Shown here piece by piece: positions 62,229 to 64,000 of a stretch of 64,000 nt of DNA. The translations under genes and the position numbers were made by a program. Within the stretch, counting starts at the first letter, position 1. Every line of letters starts with the position of its first letter. This stretch comes from Saccharothrix sp. NRRL B-16348. GTDB lineage: Bacteria; Actinomycetota; Actinomycetes; Mycobacteriales; Pseudonocardiaceae. The notes below the pieces were generated by a model. That model saw only the letters and a program-made list of their open reading frames with translations. It was not told where the DNA came from and made no database searches. Location: the NCBI RefSeq assembly GCF_001280085.1, contig NZ_LGED01000158.1, positions 1 through 64,000 of the forward strand, in the 5' to 3' direction.

Positions 62229-63733
62229 CAGCCCACCACCACGCCGAACCGGAACAGGCTGTAGATCAGCATGCCGAGGTAGAACACCGCGCCGAACCCG
62301 ATGATCAGGTTGGTGAGCAGCCTGGGTCGGATGGGTTTGGGCAGCATCCGGTTGTTCACCAGCAGCAGGACGACGCAGTACGCGCCCATGGCGAACGTGG
62401 ACAGGAACGCGAGGATGTCGAGGATCGCGCCGGGTCCGTCGGCGGGCCCGAACAGCAGGATGACGATGCCGAACGCGATGACGCCCCACAGGAACCCGGC
62501 GTAGAGGTGGGACATGCGGAACCGCTTCGCGCCGGGCACGAAGTGGTAGGTCATGTCCGCCTGGCCGCGGGAGAACGAGTCGAACAGGCCCAGGGTGGCG
62601 TTGAGGCCGATGAGCGCGATGAACCCGAGGAACACCCCGCCCAGCGCCGGTCCGCCCGCCGCGGCGAAGGAGTCGGACATGGCGTTGAGCGCGGCTTCCC
62701 GCTCCCCCGCCCGCAGCAGCTCCGTCACGTCGGGGCTGGTGCGGCTGGCGGCCTGCGCCAGCACCGTGAACGACACCGTGACCAGCATCGTGACGCCCCA
62801 GAACAGCAGCAGCGCGTCGAACGTGACCCAGCGTCGCCAGCCGCGCCACTTCGCCATCTCGGCGGGGTCGTCGGTGTCGAACATGAACCCGCGCGCGGGC
62901 ATGGCCTCTTCCTCGCCGGCGTGGCGCAGGCCGCGGATGCGGGGGATGTGTGCGCCCATGCCGGCGCCGCTGTCGCGCAGGTGCAGCGTGTACCACATCT
63001 GCTGCATGCCGGACGGCCCGGCGAACGCGATGGAGCCGACGATGATCGGGAACCAGGCCGCGCTGAGCGCTTCGGGCGGCAGGTAGCCGAAGTGGAACAT
63101 GCCGGTGATGGTGGACACCACGTCGGACCAGGTGCCCACCATCGCGGCCACCACGGCCGTGCCGACCACGAGCAGCCCGATGAGCAGGGACAGCACGTTC
63201 TCCAGCAGGTTGTAGATCACCTTGGCCATGCTGAACAGGACGCCGACGAGGATCAGGCCGACGCACGCCGACACGGTCCACGGTATGCCGGTGAGCTCCT
63301 CCAGGGCGGCGGCGCCGGCGGAGAGGTGGCCCGGCCAGATGTAGACCAGGATCGCGACCGTGAAGAAGAACCACATGATCGGTTTGAACACGCGGGCCGC
63401 GCCGAAGAAGATGCTCTCACCGGTCGCCATCGCGTAGCGGGCCATCTCCAGCATGACCACGGCCTGCAGCGTCACGCCGATGAGGAACAGCCAGCGGATC
63501 TCCGGGCCGAACAGCAGCACCAGCCGCGGCCACATGTAGGACTCGCCCATGCCGACGCCGAGCGCGACGAGGAACACCGTCGGGCCGAGGATGTGGATGG
63601 AGGGCGGGGCGTCGGGCAGTTTCCTGATGGGCATCGCTTCCAGCCGCCCCGCCCGCCACACGCGTTCCTCCGGCGGAGGTGCGGTGACGTCCGCGCCCGA
63701 CCGCGGCTCGGCGGGTGAGTTGGGTGTATCCAC
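62228..63733 (-). CDS. Divergent Nramp-family transporter
   Basis: A 501-residue membrane protein with about eleven membrane segments and overall Nramp likeness. The metal-binding DPGN of helix 1 is replaced by GVGMGESYM (59-67). The helix-6 MPH motif is replaced by AGPSGMQQM (238-246). It therefore probably carries another substrate than Mn2+/Fe2+, like the Nramp-related Mg2+ or other branches. ATG 63733 follows GGGAGG. The upstream gene encodes an acyl-CoA ligase, so transport of an organic acid-related substrate is also possible. Confidence 0.75.
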   Translation of the reverse strand: MDTPNSPAEPRSGADVTAPPPEERVWRAGRLEAMPIRKLPDAPPSIHILGPTVFLVALGVGMGESYMWPRLVLLFGPEIRWLFLIGVTLQAVVMLEMARYAMATGESIFFGAARVFKPIMWFFFTVAILVYIWPGHLSAGAAALEELTGIPWTVSACVGLILVGVLFSMAKVIYNLLENVLSLLIGLLVVGTAVVAAMVGTWSDVVSTITGMFHFGYLPPEALSAAWFPIIVGSIAFAGPSGMQQMWYTLHLRDSGAGMGAHIPRIRGLRHAGEEEAMPARGFMFDTDDPAEMAKWRGWRRWVTFDALLLFWGVTMLVTVSFTVLAQAASRTSPDVTELLRAGEREAALNAMSDSFAAAGGPALGGVFLGFIALIGLNATLGLFDSFSRGQADMTYHFVPGAKRFRMSHLYAGFLWGVIAFGIVILLFGPADGPGAILDILAFLSTFAMGAYCVVLLLVNNRMLPKPIRPRLLTNLIIGFGAVFYLGMLIYSLFRFGVVVG

Positions 63734-63781
63734 AACGGACCTCCCGGTGAGTGACAGGCTTCTAAAGGCGGGGCTCCCCCT

Positions 63782-64000
63782 TCACAGCAGCCCGGCGGAG
63801 CGGGCCCAGCGGTACTTGGCGCCGAGCACGGTGACCGGCTTCTCCGTGGTGTACGGGTAGGCGACGATGCCGTGCCGGTACAGGTGTTCACTGGCTTCTT
63901 CGACTTCCACGTCGCCGGAGAGAGAGGCGACGACGGGCTTGTGGATCCCCTGGTCCCGGTAGTGCCGGACGACCTCGACCACGAGCTCGGCGAACACCAT
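63782..64000 (-). CDS. 3' part of an NDP-forming acyl-CoA synthetase-like protein (cut by window edge)
   Basis: The last 72 residues of a longer protein; the gene continues beyond position 64000. The segment KPVVASLSGDVEVEEASEHLYRHGIVAYPYTTEKPVTVLGAKYRWA resembles the end of the CoA-ligase/ATP-grasp-linked domain of NDP-forming acetyl-CoA synthetases. It precedes the Nramp-like gene by 48 bases and may be cotranscribed with it. Confidence 0.6.
   Translation of the reverse strand: MVFAELVVEVVRHYRDQGIHKPVVASLSGDVEVEEASEHLYRHGIVAYPYTTEKPVTVLGAKYRWARSAGLL

Overview
The window is high-GC actinobacterial chromosome. Nearly every gene uses GTG, ATG or TTG starts with short intergenic gaps. The family content (sigA with a Lys/Ala-rich N-terminus, Cei, DUF3710, DUF4193, DUF3159, DUF3093, DUF3039, DUF3099, the XRE/DUF397 pair) points to Actinomycetia. 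A Pseudonocardiaceae genome of the Saccharothrix/Lentzea/Actinosynnema kind is the best guess, but this is inference. From memory, the gene order 2.5-19.6 kb (dxs, TrmA-like, APC permease, ceoB-ceoC, DUF3159, OB-fold, hydrolase, DUF3710, dut, DUF3093, DUF4193, cei, suhB, ppgK, sigA) matches the Mycobacterium tuberculosis Rv2682c-Rv2703 block. YihY, DUF3039, DUF3099 and sigB further on match Rv2707-Rv2710. The window therefore holds a conserved core interrupted by accessory insertions.

Layout. 0-0.25 kb: promoter and leader of an rRNA operon running leftward out of the window. 0.3-2.1 kb: a two-component system. 2.3-2.45 kb: a long imperfect palindrome. 2.5-8.6 kb (minus): SPFH protein, dxs, an RNA-methyltransferase and a KimA-like permease, divergent from two TrkA-type K+ regulators (8.65-9.97 kb). 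10-19.6 kb: conserved housekeeping and envelope genes ending in sigA and a strong terminator. 19.8-29.1 kb: accessory block with a vanadium haloperoxidase, a small DUF7455 protein, a two-gene NLR/amyloid-motif cassette, and a xylose-type ABC transporter operon with a ROK regulator. 29.3-34.7 kb: helicase, YihY, DUF3039, pseudouridine salvage (psuG-psuK), DUF3099. 35-43.5 kb: PucR and TetR regulators, a methyltransferase, dtd, sigB, a phosphotransferase and class I fumarase. 43.5-47.6 kb: XRE/DUF397 pair, secreted EEP/jacalin protein, two paralogous lipoproteins. 47.7-54.9 kb: an IclR-controlled divergent cluster for oxidative uronate/glucarate catabolism. 55-60.6 kb: a decayed regulator, then an acyl-CoA dehydrogenase/aldehyde dehydrogenase/ketopantoate-reductase-like operon facing a GntR regulator with matching operators. 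60.7-64 kb: TerC, a membrane protein, a divergent Nramp-like transporter and the 3' end of an acyl-CoA ligase.

The most interesting system is at 22.0-24.5 kb. A 117-residue protein with a short C-terminal motif (GVQIGDGNT) sits immediately upstream of an NB-ARC/TPR NLR whose extreme N-terminus carries the matching motif (GVQVGDGNT). This is the arrangement expected of bacterial NLR-effector pairs that signal by prion-like amyloid templating through a RHIM-like core, with a membrane-active N-terminal effector domain. A cell-death or anti-phage role is inferred, not shown.

Other signals worth a second look are a 19-bp-periodic cluster of three DnaA boxes after ceoC, paired GntR operators, a run of TetR operators, three long inverted repeats, an ECF-type promoter before sigB, and several gene relics.
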